Source: Maritalea sp047634455
Lineage (GTDB): Bacteria; Pseudomonadota; Alphaproteobacteria; Rhizobiales; Devosiaceae
Assembly (NCBI RefSeq): GCF_047634455.1
Contig: NZ_JBLIAI010000042.1
Coordinates: 1 to 24,416 of the forward strand
DNA: 24,416 nucleotides
Direction of reading: 5' to 3'
The position numbers and the translations under genes were made by a program. Within the stretch, counting starts at the first letter, position 1, and every line of letters begins with the position of its first letter. The notes beneath the pieces were generated by a model. It did no database searches. It had not been told where the DNA came from and was given only the letters and a program-made list of their open reading frames with translations. This document shows, piece after piece, positions 6,810-15,072 of this stretch.

Positions 6810-7428
6810 AGCTGTCCTTTTTGATGTGGATGGCGTGCTCATCCATTCCATATTTCACCCCGATCCGACGCGTTGCCGCGATTGGGGACAACATATGGAA
6901 ATGGATTTTGGCGTAAAACGCGAAGACTTCAACAAATTCTTTCGCCAAGATTACGGCGACGTTGCGCGGGGCAAACGGTCGATCGTGACGGCCCTAGATG
7001 CGTTTTTGCCCACCATTGGCGCAAAAACAAATGCCATGGACTTGCTCGCCTATTGGTTTGAAAACGACACACCGCTCAATCTGCAACTCCTTGATGGCAT
7101 CAAGCGTCTTCAGCGTACAGGCCAAGTACGGGTTTATCTCGCCACAAACCAAGAGCATTTGCGGGCCTACCATTTGTGGACAAACCTTCGGCTAAACCAC
7201 ATTTTCGACGACATATTTTATTCCGCTCGTATTGGCTTTGCCAAACCAGACCCTGAATTTTTCGCAATTATTGACTACAAGCTTGGTCCACAGTCTGCGG
7301 CACCATTGTTCTTCGACGATAGCCAAAAGAACATCGATGCAGCAAAGCAGGCAGTTTGGGACAGCGTTTTGTTCGAAACCGAAGACGACTTCTTCAATCA
7401 CCCCTGGATCAAAGAACAGCTAAAATGA
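6805..7428 (+). CDS. HAD superfamily hydrolase
   Basis: A 207-residue haloacid dehalogenase-like protein, probably a small-molecule phosphatase. Motif I is FDVDGVLIHS with nucleophile Asp7 and acid/base Asp9. An alpha-helical cap follows (about 18-90). Motif II is Thr114 in YLATNQEHLR, motif III Lys147 in FAKPDPEFF, and motif IV FFDDSQKN with Asp171/Asp172. All catalytic residues are present. The start is a GTG; the only upstream in-frame codons before the bolA stop are TCT and CCG, so no earlier start exists. Its 3' end overlaps the next gene by ATGA (7425-7428), indicating coupled translation in a bolA-HAD-GNAT unit. The substrate is unknown. Confidence 0.88.
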   Translation: MRAVLFDVDGVLIHSIFHPDPTRCRDWGQHMEMDFGVKREDFNKFFRQDYGDVARGKRSIVTALDAFLPTIGAKTNAMDLLAYWFENDTPLNLQLLDGIKRLQRTGQVRVYLATNQEHLRAYHLWTNLRLNHIFDDIFYSARIGFAKPDPEFFAIIDYKLGPQSAAPLFFDDSQKNIDAAKQAVWDSVLFETEDDFFNHPWIKEQLK

Positions 7429-8345
7429 AGCACATCATGAACCCATGGGAAAATGGCGTGATCCTGCGACCATGGGATGAAGAAGACGGCCCCGACATGG
7501 CCGCACTCCACCGCCGCGCCATTCTTGCGACCAGTGACGAGTTTTATACCCAAGCACAGCGCGAAAGTTGGGCGCATGGCCTAACCGGGGACGGTTACGC
7601 GAAGAGCGCTGCCGACGGTGAAGTATTCATCATCGCTGTGGATGAAGACGACAAGCCTCTCGCCTTTTGTGGTTACAAAGGCAATGAAATCTGCGGACTT
7701 TATGTCGACCCAGATCATCAAGGTCGCAATATCGGCAAACGATTGTTTTTTCGTGCATGCATGAATATGTTTCAATCGCAGCCGGACAAAATTATTGTCG
7801 ATTCCAGTGCTCCAGCGGTGAAGTTTTATGAAGACTTTGGATACAAGGTGATTAGAGAAGTCACTCATGACACGCGTGGTGGCGTGAAACTACACGCCTT
7901 TGACATGCAATCCGACCTCATCGAATATTCGGATACAATCGGCCCTCACGAAAACCGAGAATTATCATTAATGCTGGACGGAAAGAAACGCCTCGCATGG
8001 TTCGGCGATTTAGACCCTGTAGATGCATTCGCGCCACATGTAGAAGAAGGCACAATTTGCCGGTTTGAATGGCATGACTATACACGCAACTTCTACGAAC
8101 AATTCAAAGACAGTATTCGCGAAGGCGCCGTAATTGACGTCGCTGCAATCTACTACCTCCCCGGCGAAGAAGCGCGCGTAGAAGAGTTTATGCAAGCAAT
8201 TGCTGATAAGCACTCCTCACCCGGTCACCATTGGGAACGCAAAATAGGCGAACTGCTCGACTATCCTACACACGCGATTGATGCTTTCATTGAGCAATTG
8301 CAAACAAGATCAGCAAAAGGTGAAGTCACCATTCTCGACAATTGA
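7425..8345 (+). CDS. GNAT N-acetyltransferase with an unassigned C-terminal domain
   Basis: A 306-residue protein in two parts. Residues about 12-160 are a GNAT domain: VILRPWDEEDGPDMAALHRR at the N-terminus, a YafP-like FYTQAQRESWAHGL segment, the acetyl-CoA site VDPDHQGRNIGKRLF (residues 94-108, Q-G-R-N-I-G), and APAVKFYEDFGYKVIREVTH. GNAT proteins of this type usually end near there. Here about 135 further residues follow (170-306), acidic and soluble, including LAWFGDLDPVDAF, FEWHDYTRNFYEQF, VIDVAAIYYLPGEEARVEEF and a helical end. I do not recognise that domain. The start overlaps the HAD stop by ATGA; an ATG at 7437 is an alternative. The substrate is unknown; the neighbourhood suggests nothing specific. 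Confidence 0.85.
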   Translation: MKHIMNPWENGVILRPWDEEDGPDMAALHRRAILATSDEFYTQAQRESWAHGLTGDGYAKSAADGEVFIIAVDEDDKPLAFCGYKGNEICGLYVDPDHQGRNIGKRLFFRACMNMFQSQPDKIIVDSSAPAVKFYEDFGYKVIREVTHDTRGGVKLHAFDMQSDLIEYSDTIGPHENRELSLMLDGKKRLAWFGDLDPVDAFAPHVEEGTICRFEWHDYTRNFYEQFKDSIREGAVIDVAAIYYLPGEEARVEEFMQAIADKHSSPGHHWERKIGELLDYPTHAIDAFIEQLQTRSAKGEVTILDN

Positions 8346-8441
8346 TCACCAATATTCTAAATAGTGGACAAACACTTTCACATTTGCGGGCGAAGGGTGG
8401 CTTTCGCTTGAACAATCAGACGACTTCCAAAGGATAAAATT

Positions 8442-8777
8442 ATGAGCGACATCAACGCCTATATCGAAGACCAAGTGAAAAAAAATGATGTATTCTTGTT
8501 CATGAAGGGCTCACCAGATTTCCCACAGTGCGGTTTCTCGGGCCAAGTTGTGCAGATTATGAACTATCTTGGCGTTGAATACGCATCTGCCAACGTGCTT
8601 GAAAACGACGAACTTCGCGACGGCATTAAAGCCTACACAAACTGGCCAACTATTCCTCAGCTTTACGTAAAAGGCGAGTTTGTTGGCGGTTGTGACATTA
8701 TCCGCGAGATGTTCCAAGAGGGCGAATTGCAGTCACACCTCACCGCAAACGGCATTGCCGTTAAAGAAGCGAGCTAA
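8442..8777 (+). CDS. grxD: Monothiol glutaredoxin, Grx4/GrxD family
   Basis: A 111-residue CGFS glutaredoxin that carries and transfers [2Fe-2S] clusters and works with BolA proteins. It has Lys22 in FMKGSPDFPQCGFS with the single active cysteine Cys30, the TNWPTIPQLYVKGEFVGG stretch with the cis-proline loop for glutathione binding, and Cys84-Asp85 in GGCDI. Length is standard for the single-domain form. The start has AAAGGA eight bases upstream. A 96-base gap before it can hold its own promoter. The ytoQ-like gene begins directly at its stop (TAAATG), so the two are translated together. Confidence 0.97.
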   Translation: MSDINAYIEDQVKKNDVFLFMKGSPDFPQCGFSGQVVQIMNYLGVEYASANVLENDELRDGIKAYTNWPTIPQLYVKGEFVGGCDIIREMFQEGELQSHLTANGIAVKEAS

Positions 8778-9245
8778 ATGAGCCGCCACTGGACCGTCTA
8801 TCTTTCAGGCGAAATTCACTCCGATTGGCGTGAAGAAATCGAGGCTGGCGCGCAAGCGGCTGGCCTCGCTGTTTCTTTCACAGCGCCAAATACCAATCAC
8901 GCAGATAGCGATGATGGCGGTGTGGCGATTATGGGCGCGGAAGACAAGAAGTTCTGGCACGACCACAAGGGGGCAAAACTCAACGCCATCCGCACCCGCA
9001 CGTTGATCGAAGAAGCTGATTTGGTGATTGTTCGCTTTGGCGAAAAGTACAAACAGTGGAACGCCGCGTTTGATGCTGGATATGCAGCAGCGAACGGCAC
9101 ACCATTAGTTGTAATGCATGGCGTAGACCACCAGCACGCTTTGAAAGAAGTTGATGCGGCGGCATTGGCTGTTATTGAAACACCGCAACAAGCCGTGCAA
9201 ATTCTCGCCTATGTCATCAATGGCGATATGCCGAAATCAAGGTAG
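8778..9245 (+). CDS. YtoQ family protein
   Basis: A 155-residue protein of the YtoQ family, named from Bacillus subtilis and of unknown function. It begins WTVYLSGEIHSDWREEIEAG, which resembles the N-terminal strand and loop of nucleoside 2-deoxyribosyltransferase-like folds. The conserved middle reads EDKKFWHDHKGAKLNAIRTRTLIEEADLVIVRFGEKYKQWNAAFDAGYAA; the DLVIVRFG and AFDAGYA segments are also deoxyribosyltransferase-like. Whether it acts on nucleosides is inference from fold resemblance only. It abuts grxD with no spacer, so a link to glutaredoxin or to iron-sulfur metabolism is possible but unproven. Nothing terminator-like follows before the convergent AEC gene. Confidence 0.87.
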   Translation: MSRHWTVYLSGEIHSDWREEIEAGAQAAGLAVSFTAPNTNHADSDDGGVAIMGAEDKKFWHDHKGAKLNAIRTRTLIEEADLVIVRFGEKYKQWNAAFDAGYAAANGTPLVVMHGVDHQHALKEVDAAALAVIETPQQAVQILAYVINGDMPKSR

Positions 9246-9273
9246 ACAAAATCGGAATCAAAAAAACAACTAC

Positions 9274-10212
9274 TTAGGCGAAATAGTTTGCACCAACCCA
9301 AATCGCAATGGGTACCGTAAGAAATGATAGAACAGTTTGAACCGTCAGCGTTGCAGAATATAGTCCCGCATCCCCACCCATTTTCTTTGCCAGCACATAA
9401 CCGTTCATCGCCGCTGGAACCGACGCTAAAATCAGCAGCACCTGCGCTGACATTCCACTAACACCGAATAACAAACATAGGCTTGCGGTCAAAACTGGCA
9501 CACCAATCAGGCGTCCCAATACACCGGCCCACATCTCTTTACTCGGGCTAAGCGCAGCTTTCAAACTAAGCCCCGCCCCAAGCGCCAACAAACTTAACCC
9601 AAGCGCTGCTTTGCCCAGCAAATCAAGCATCGTCATGGCCGGTTTCCATACAGGAATGCCCGACAAGCTGACAAGCAATCCAATTACAGCTGCCATGAAT
9701 ATGGGGTTTTTGACGACTGTCAGCGCCACATTCTGCCAATTGAGTGTTTTGCCTTCGCCAAAGGCGACCAAAACAACGATATTGATAAACTGATTTATCG
9801 GCACCAAAACCGCAAACGACAAAGCAATAACCGCAGCACCCGCTTCCCCAAAAAGCTCCAAAACAATCGCAAGAGCAATAAACCCGTGATAGCGGCTAAC
9901 CGTTTGAAAGATAGTCGTATATTGCGGATCTTTGGTGTCCCAAAGGGCGCGCAATAAAGGACGAATGGCCAACAGCAACGCCGCTGTCGCGAGCACAGCC
10001 ACCAACATGACCATCGTCACGGGACCAAGCTGAATCTCGCTAAAATCTGCCTTCAACAAGGTGTGCGCCAAAAGCGCCGGAAACAGCACCCAAAAACACA
10101 ATTCATCAACAATTTGCCACTTGTCAGCAGCGACAAAATTGCTTTTACGTAATCCAAATCCAATCATGACAACAGCAAAAATCGGCAGAATATTCTCAAA
10201 TGCTGCAAGCAT
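9274..10212 (-). CDS. AEC family (auxin efflux carrier-like) permease
   Basis: A 312-residue membrane protein with about ten helices. It opens LAAFENILPIFAVVMIGFGLRKSNF, the family's first helix and basic turn, followed by DELCFWVLFPALLAHTLLKADF, and ends with the LILASVPAAMNGYVLAKKMGGDA loop and a helix typical of the membrane transport (AEC) family. Bacterial members export or import small organic acids such as malonate or malate; the substrate here is unknown. The ATG at 10212 has AAGGG six bases upstream. The gene converges with the YtoQ-family gene (28-base gap) and diverges from the Bcr/CflA-like exporter. Confidence 0.9.
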   Translation of the reverse strand: MLAAFENILPIFAVVMIGFGLRKSNFVAADKWQIVDELCFWVLFPALLAHTLLKADFSEIQLGPVTMVMLVAVLATAALLLAIRPLLRALWDTKDPQYTTIFQTVSRYHGFIALAIVLELFGEAGAAVIALSFAVLVPINQFINIVVLVAFGEGKTLNWQNVALTVVKNPIFMAAVIGLLVSLSGIPVWKPAMTMLDLLGKAALGLSLLALGAGLSLKAALSPSKEMWAGVLGRLIGVPVLTASLCLLFGVSGMSAQVLLILASVPAAMNGYVLAKKMGGDAGLYSATLTVQTVLSFLTVPIAIWVGANYFA

Positions 10213-10464
10213 ATGAAGCCCTTATTGGAATGTGAAACTGTAAGGCAGGCGGGTTTTCTACCGCTACGCCCATCTACTCCGGCTGTCAACAATCACGCAA
10301 AATTGGTCAAACCTATTGCCAAGGGTACATTCGCCTGACATTATTTGACATACCATGCTAGTCGCCGCATTCCCCTCGCGGCCCAACGCTTACCCAAAGA
10401 CCGACAATAGTCTATTCGTCAGCCCAATGAGTTGGTGCTGCATTGCTTGTCCACTGGAGCTCGA

Positions 10465-11691
10465 ATGAAATTCGCAAAACTAGACATCACAAATAACCGC
10501 TATGAATTTATCGCTTTGGCCGCGTTGGTGATGGCACTCAATGCCCTAGCCATTGATATCATGCTTCCAGCATTACCAGACATTGGCGATGCGATTGAAG
10601 TGGTGAGCGAGAATCATCGCCAATATGTGATCACGAGTTTTCTCATTGGATTTGGCATTAGCCAATTGTTCTTTGGCCCCCTTTGCGATGCAATTGGCCG
10701 CCGCAAAACATTCTTCATTGGCGTCACAATCTACATCATCGCCGCTGTCGCTGGTTCGATGACCGAAAGCTTTACCGCCATGATCACTATGCGCGTAATT
10801 CAGGGCATTGGCGCGGGCGCCACACGCGTTGTCGCCCTTTCAATGGTACGGGACAGCTTTGCTGGCCGCGCGATGGCTGAGGTCATGTCTTTGATCATGA
10901 TGGTATTTATGGTGATGCCGGTGCTCGCCCCGGCCTTCGGCCAACTCATCATCCTGTTTGGCCCCTGGCAATGGATCTATATTGCAATGGCCGTGATCGC
11001 TCTTATCGCTTTGGTTTGGGTGACCTACCGCATGCCTGAAACGCTTAAACCAGAAAATCGTCGTGCATATCGGCCAGATGTGGTGATCGAGGGGTTTAAA
11101 ATTGTCTTCACCAACCGCTCAGCCCTTATGTATGGCCTCGCCAACATGGTGAAAATTGGCGCGCTTTTTGGCTTCCTTACCGCGTCACAACAAATTTATG
11201 GCGAGCTATATGAATTGGGGGCTTTGTTCCCGGTCGCCTTTGGCTTTATCGCGCTGGTTATGGCCAGCGCGTCATTCGCAAACTCGCGCTATGTCGGCCG
11301 TTTTGGCATGCGTCTGCTCTCGCATTCAGCATTGCTCGGGTTCGTCGCACTAAGCGCTATCTGGGCGGCACTTGCCTATTTTGATGCATTACCGCTTTGG
11401 TTGTTCATTGCGCTGCAGGCCCCCATTATGTTTTTGTTTGGTCTCACGGGCACCAATTTTAACTCATTGGCCATGGAACCTTTGGGCAAAGTTGCAGGCA
11501 CGGCGGCATCGGTTTTTGGCTTTATGCAAACCGCGGGCGGTGCATTGTTGGGCACACTCATTGGCCAATCCTATAATGGCACGGTGCTGCCGATTGCACT
11601 TGGTTATTTGATCTTTGGATCCATTGCCGTGGTTTTAGTGCTGATCGCTGAAAATGGCACTTTGTTCCAAGCCCACAATGATCCCATATGA
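10465..11691 (+). CDS. Bcr/CflA-like MFS multidrug efflux transporter
   Basis: A 408-residue major facilitator protein with 12 predicted helices. It has LNALAIDIMLPALPDIG in helix 1, the hallmark of drug:H+ antiporters of the Bcr/CflA group, motif A in the 2-3 loop (FGPLCDAIGRRKTFFIG), and RVIQGIGAGATRVVALSMVRD, close to motifs B and C. The start at 10465 has GGAG five bases upstream (TGGAGCTCGAATG); an upstream in-frame start at 10432 would add 11 polar residues without family support. The 252-base gap to the AEC gene must hold divergent promoters; a TTGACA occurs at 10345-10350 but has no matching -10. The drug or metabolite exported is not predictable. Confidence 0.9.
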   Translation: MKFAKLDITNNRYEFIALAALVMALNALAIDIMLPALPDIGDAIEVVSENHRQYVITSFLIGFGISQLFFGPLCDAIGRRKTFFIGVTIYIIAAVAGSMTESFTAMITMRVIQGIGAGATRVVALSMVRDSFAGRAMAEVMSLIMMVFMVMPVLAPAFGQLIILFGPWQWIYIAMAVIALIALVWVTYRMPETLKPENRRAYRPDVVIEGFKIVFTNRSALMYGLANMVKIGALFGFLTASQQIYGELYELGALFPVAFGFIALVMASASFANSRYVGRFGMRLLSHSALLGFVALSAIWAALAYFDALPLWLFIALQAPIMFLFGLTGTNFNSLAMEPLGKVAGTAASVFGFMQTAGGALLGTLIGQSYNGTVLPIALGYLIFGSIAVVLVLIAENGTLFQAHNDPI

Positions 11692-11778
11692 TTTAGTGAT
11701 GGTGCAATTCATTATTTTGATTTGTTGGAAGCCATTAATCGGCGCTAGCTTCGACTTCCAATATCGATAGGGCAAGAC

Positions 11779-13002
11779 ATGAACAATACCAAAGCAGCCA
11801 CCAAAAATGCACTGCCAATCATCATCATTGCAGGCTGCATCATCGCTATGGCGTCATTTGGTGTGCGCTCAACGTTTGGGCTCTTCACACTACCCGTCAC
11901 CGCTGAATTTGGCTGGAGTCGCGAAACATATGGCTTAGCACTGGCCATCCAAAACCTCGTCTGGGGGCTGATACAGCCTATCGCTGGTGGTGTGGCAGAC
12001 CGGCACGGCACGGCCAAAACCTTATCGCTCGGCGCTTTAATATATGCGGCAGGTTTGCTGCTCATGGCTTTGGGCGGTACGCAAGCAAGTCTGTATTTGG
12101 GCGGGGGCTTATTGGCAGGCATCGGCATCGGCACAGCATCATTTGCAGTGGTCATGGCCGCGTTCGGCCGTGCTGTTCCAGCTGAAAAACGTAGTTATGT
12201 CTTTGGCATTGCCACCGCAGCCTCATCGGCCGGGCAGTTCGTATTCGCGCCAATTGGGCAGCAATTCATCAATTCCTTTGGCTGGCAAACCACCCTGATC
12301 TATTTTGCCGCCGTTTTGATGCTGATCTTACCGCTATCGTTCGCCCTTAGAGGAAAGACGGAACATTCGAGCGAAGACACAGAAGACCTATCTGTGGTTG
12401 AAACCTTGCGCCGCGCATTCCAACACAAATCCTACAATTTACTCGTGGCTGGCTTTTTTGTCTGCGGTTTTCATTTGGCTTTTATTACCGTGCACCTGCC
12501 CGCCTATCTCGTCCAAAGTGGCCTTTCGCCAGATGTCGGCAGCTGGGCGTTGGCGCTCATCGGTCTCTTCAATATTGTTGGTTCACTTGGCGCTGGATAT
12601 CTCGGCGGTAAAGTTCCAAAACAATATCTGCTTGCCTCAATTTACATTTCACGCGTTGTCGTCACGGGACTGTTTTTACTCATACCCGTCAGCGAAGCAT
12701 CCGCGTACCTGTTTGCTGCGCTGACCGGCCTGTTGTGGTTGGCGACCGTGCCGCCTACCGCCGCCTTGGTCTCCGGCTTTTTCGGACCAAAATATATGGG
12801 CATGCTTTATGGGTTTGCCTTTTTGTCCCACCAAGTGGGCTCGTTTTTCGGCGTATGGTTGGGTGGTGTTATATTCGACCGCACAGGCTCATATGATCTT
12901 GTTTGGTATTTGGGCATATTTCTTGGGTTGGCGGCAACCGCGTTGCACATTCCAATTAACGAGAAACGATCCGAACGCTTTCAGGTCGTTGCGCCTGCAT
13001 GA
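11779..13002 (+). CDS. MFS transporter (monocarboxylate/OxlT-like)
   Basis: A 407-residue, 12-helix MFS carrier. Features include SFGVRSTFGLFTLPVTAEFGWSRET in helices 1-2, a pattern of the monocarboxylate porter/oxalate-formate antiporter branch, motif A as GGVADRHGTAKTLSLG in the 2-3 loop, and a second-half loop at GGKVPKQYLLASIYISR. The central charged loop (GKTEHSSEDTEDLSVVETLRRAF) joins the two six-helix halves. It starts 87 bases after the Bcr-like gene and may be cotranscribed. The substrate is probably an organic anion by family, not by direct evidence. No terminator is evident in the 140 bases before the convergent cupin gene. Confidence 0.9.
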   Translation: MNNTKAATKNALPIIIIAGCIIAMASFGVRSTFGLFTLPVTAEFGWSRETYGLALAIQNLVWGLIQPIAGGVADRHGTAKTLSLGALIYAAGLLLMALGGTQASLYLGGGLLAGIGIGTASFAVVMAAFGRAVPAEKRSYVFGIATAASSAGQFVFAPIGQQFINSFGWQTTLIYFAAVLMLILPLSFALRGKTEHSSEDTEDLSVVETLRRAFQHKSYNLLVAGFFVCGFHLAFITVHLPAYLVQSGLSPDVGSWALALIGLFNIVGSLGAGYLGGKVPKQYLLASIYISRVVVTGLFLLIPVSEASAYLFAALTGLLWLATVPPTAALVSGFFGPKYMGMLYGFAFLSHQVGSFFGVWLGGVIFDRTGSYDLVWYLGIFLGLAATALHIPINEKRSERFQVVAPA

Positions 13003-13142
13003 TGCAAGGGGTGTTCTCAAAAATGTTTGAATGCTCGCCCTAGAGCAGACGAGATAGAAATATTGGGCTTCACCACCAATTCCGTGTGGTCAGCCGGGCC
13101 GAGCTCCTAAGCCGACAACTTAAAAAGAGCAAACCGCGAGAA

Positions 13143-13520
13143 CTAAGCGACGTTCTTTTGCTGCTGCTCTTTCAACTTCATGTCACGCAGGTCCTCTAAT
13201 GACCGCCAAAAGATGACATAGGTGGCGAAATCTCGAGTGAAGTTCTCAAATTCATGCACCACATCAACGCCGATTGGCACAACATCACCGGGTTTCATGT
13301 CATGCTTATGATTTCCCACCTTCAGGTGGGAACGGCCGCGCATCACAATATATATGATATGCACACCAGGCGGCACCGGATACATGCCGCTTTTGGGTGT
13401 ATAGAGCTGAACGGAGAGCGTATCACTCGCGAATGCCCGAGCGAACCAGACACCGTCCGGCCACTTTTTTGTCGGGGGACCTGGTATCCGGTCCATTAGA
13501 TCGTCAAATCCAATTCGCAT
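13143..13520 (-). CDS. Small cupin-domain protein with degenerate metal site
   Basis: A 125-residue single-domain cupin, probably a sensor or binding protein rather than a clear enzyme. The beta-barrel core is visible from residue about 35: SVQLYTPKSGMYPVPPGVHIIYIVMRGRSHLKVGN, then KHDMKPGDVVPIGVDVVHEFENF, which is cupin motif 2 with PxxxxxHEFEN. Motif 1 normally has HxH and a Glu before the conserved Gly; here the corresponding stretch is GVHIIYIVMRG, with one His and no Glu. The metal site therefore looks incomplete. The protein ends in a charged EDLRDMKLKEQQQKN tail. It is alone on the minus strand between an MFS gene and bacA. The function is unknown. Confidence 0.8.
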   Translation of the reverse strand: MRIGFDDLMDRIPGPPTKKWPDGVWFARAFASDTLSVQLYTPKSGMYPVPPGVHIIYIVMRGRSHLKVGNHKHDMKPGDVVPIGVDVVHEFENFTRDFATYVIFWRSLEDLRDMKLKEQQQKNVA

Positions 13521-13799
13521 TAGTATTCCCTACTACGATCAACTGCCCAGTTTGGGACTGTCGCTACCTACAAGTATGCACATAGGCACCGCTACAATAC
13601 GGTTAATAACAAAAGTCTTATGCGAATAGAGTGAAAAAACTGGAAACAATTAGATAGCAATCAACTATTTGTCTAGTTTTCCCAACAATGCAGTGCGTAA
13701 TTTCGTTAACACACTCATTTGCCCAGCTATTTGCTTGCGTGAAACTGCATATGAAGGAAAGATGATCTTCGAAGGACATTTACGCGAGGGAGGCAATCT

Positions 13800-14996
13800 G
13801 TGTTTCGATCATTCTTTCCAATGCCAAAGATTTTCTTTGGATCAACGGTCATTTGGACCGCAATTTGCGTGTTTATCTGGTTCACCATGGGCAGCCAACT
13901 ACAAGGGTTGTTGAGCCTAGACCCAATATTGACGCCAAGTGCAGGCGAAGATGCGACACCATTTTTAACAAACCAAAAAGTCTGGCTTTACCAATACATC
14001 CTGATGGCAACCTACGGCTTCTGTGTCCTTTGGTATTTTATAGGCCGTAACAAGTGGTATTGGTGGTCCGTAGTTGGTTCCGCTTCCATCTTCATCATCA
14101 TTTTTGCACAAGTTCAGGTCGGCGCCTATTTGAACGATTGGTACGGAGATTTCTACAACCAAATCCAACAAGCGCTTGCCGAACCCGGCTCTGTTTCCAT
14201 CGAAAAATTCTTTGGCGACATGGTGCCGGTGGTCCTCATCCTCATGCCAAATATTGCCGTTGCCGTGTTGGTGGCATTTTTTACCGGCCACTATGTGTTT
14301 CGTTGGCGCACCGCCATGAACTTCTTTTACATGGACTATTGGCAAGACGTTCGAGAAGTCGAAGGCGCATCACAACGGATCCAAGAAGACACAATGCGAT
14401 TTGCAACAAGTGTTGAAGATTTGGGTGCGGAGCTTGTCAGTTCCTTGATGACGCTTGCGGTATTCTTACCCATCTTGTGGACGCTATCTCAGCAAATTAC
14501 AGAACTTCCATTAATTGGCGCTGTGAACGGCTCATTGGTGTGGGTAGCGCTGGTTTCTGCGGCTTTTGGCACCGTGCTTCTTGCACTGGTTGGCATTAAA
14601 TTACCAGGCCTTGAATTCAACAATCAAGTTGTCGAGGCAGCTTATCGCAAAGAGCTAGTTTATGGCGAGGACGACCCGTCAAAGGCACAGCCTAAGACTG
14701 TTTTGGACTTGTTTGGCGCTGTACGTAAAAACTATTTCCGCCTTTATTTCCACTACATGTACTTTAACGTCGCACGTTATCTCTATCTGCAAGGCGCGAA
14801 CTTCATTCCGCTGATCGCGCTTGGCCCGTCAATCGTCAGTGGAGCAATCACATTCGGCATTTTGCAACAAGTATTCAACGCATTCAGCCGGGTGGAAAAC
14901 TCATTCCAATATCTGGCCAACTCTTGGACCCAGATCATTCGCTTGATGTCAGTTTATCAACGTCTGCGTAGGTTTGAAAAAGCAATGCCCGTCTAG
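13800..14996 (+). CDS. bacA: BacA/SbmA-type peptide transporter
   Basis: A 398-residue inner-membrane protein of the SbmA/BacA family, proton-driven importers of proline-rich and other antimicrobial peptides. In rhizobia and Brucella, BacA is needed for chronic infection of the host. Recognisable segments are VGAYLNDWYGDFYNQIQQAL, FRWRTAMNFFYMDYW with the family's R-W-R, QRIQEDTMRFATSVEDLGAEL, ALVGIKLPGLEFNNQVVEAAYRKELVYGE and the C-terminal RVENSFQYLANSW. Length is close to E. coli SbmA (406). The start is a GTG, with a strong AGGGAGG at 13787-13793, six bases away. A bidirectional terminator follows. The ABC-ATPase domain of BclA-like relatives is absent, so this is the classic SbmA/BacA form. 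Confidence 0.95.
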   Translation: MFRSFFPMPKIFFGSTVIWTAICVFIWFTMGSQLQGLLSLDPILTPSAGEDATPFLTNQKVWLYQYILMATYGFCVLWYFIGRNKWYWWSVVGSASIFIIIFAQVQVGAYLNDWYGDFYNQIQQALAEPGSVSIEKFFGDMVPVVLILMPNIAVAVLVAFFTGHYVFRWRTAMNFFYMDYWQDVREVEGASQRIQEDTMRFATSVEDLGAELVSSLMTLAVFLPILWTLSQQITELPLIGAVNGSLVWVALVSAAFGTVLLALVGIKLPGLEFNNQVVEAAYRKELVYGEDDPSKAQPKTVLDLFGAVRKNYFRLYFHYMYFNVARYLYLQGANFIPLIALGPSIVSGAITFGILQQVFNAFSRVENSFQYLANSWTQIIRLMSVYQRLRRFEKAMPV

Positions 14997-15015
14997 CATC
15001 GACAAATACACACAC

Positions 15016-15044
15016 AAAAAAGGCCGCCCAAAAGGCGGCCTTTT
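15016..15044 (+). terminator. Bidirectional terminator between bacA and rpsD
   Basis: AGGCCGCC (15021-15028) and GGCGGCCT (15034-15041) form a perfect 8-bp stem around a five-base loop, extended by flanking A and T runs on both sides. It can end transcription from both convergent genes. Confidence 0.9.
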
Positions 15045-15072
15045 CAATTTCTCTAGTGTGTGTTCGTCTCGA

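Noticed and set aside
10345..10370. TTGACA in the AEC-Bcr intergenic region as a promoter
   Set aside because: No acceptable -10 follows at the proper distance; not listed as a feature.
13669..13914. Plus-strand open frame before and into bacA
   Set aside because: It overlaps bacA in another frame; bacA has a much stronger SD and clear family similarity.
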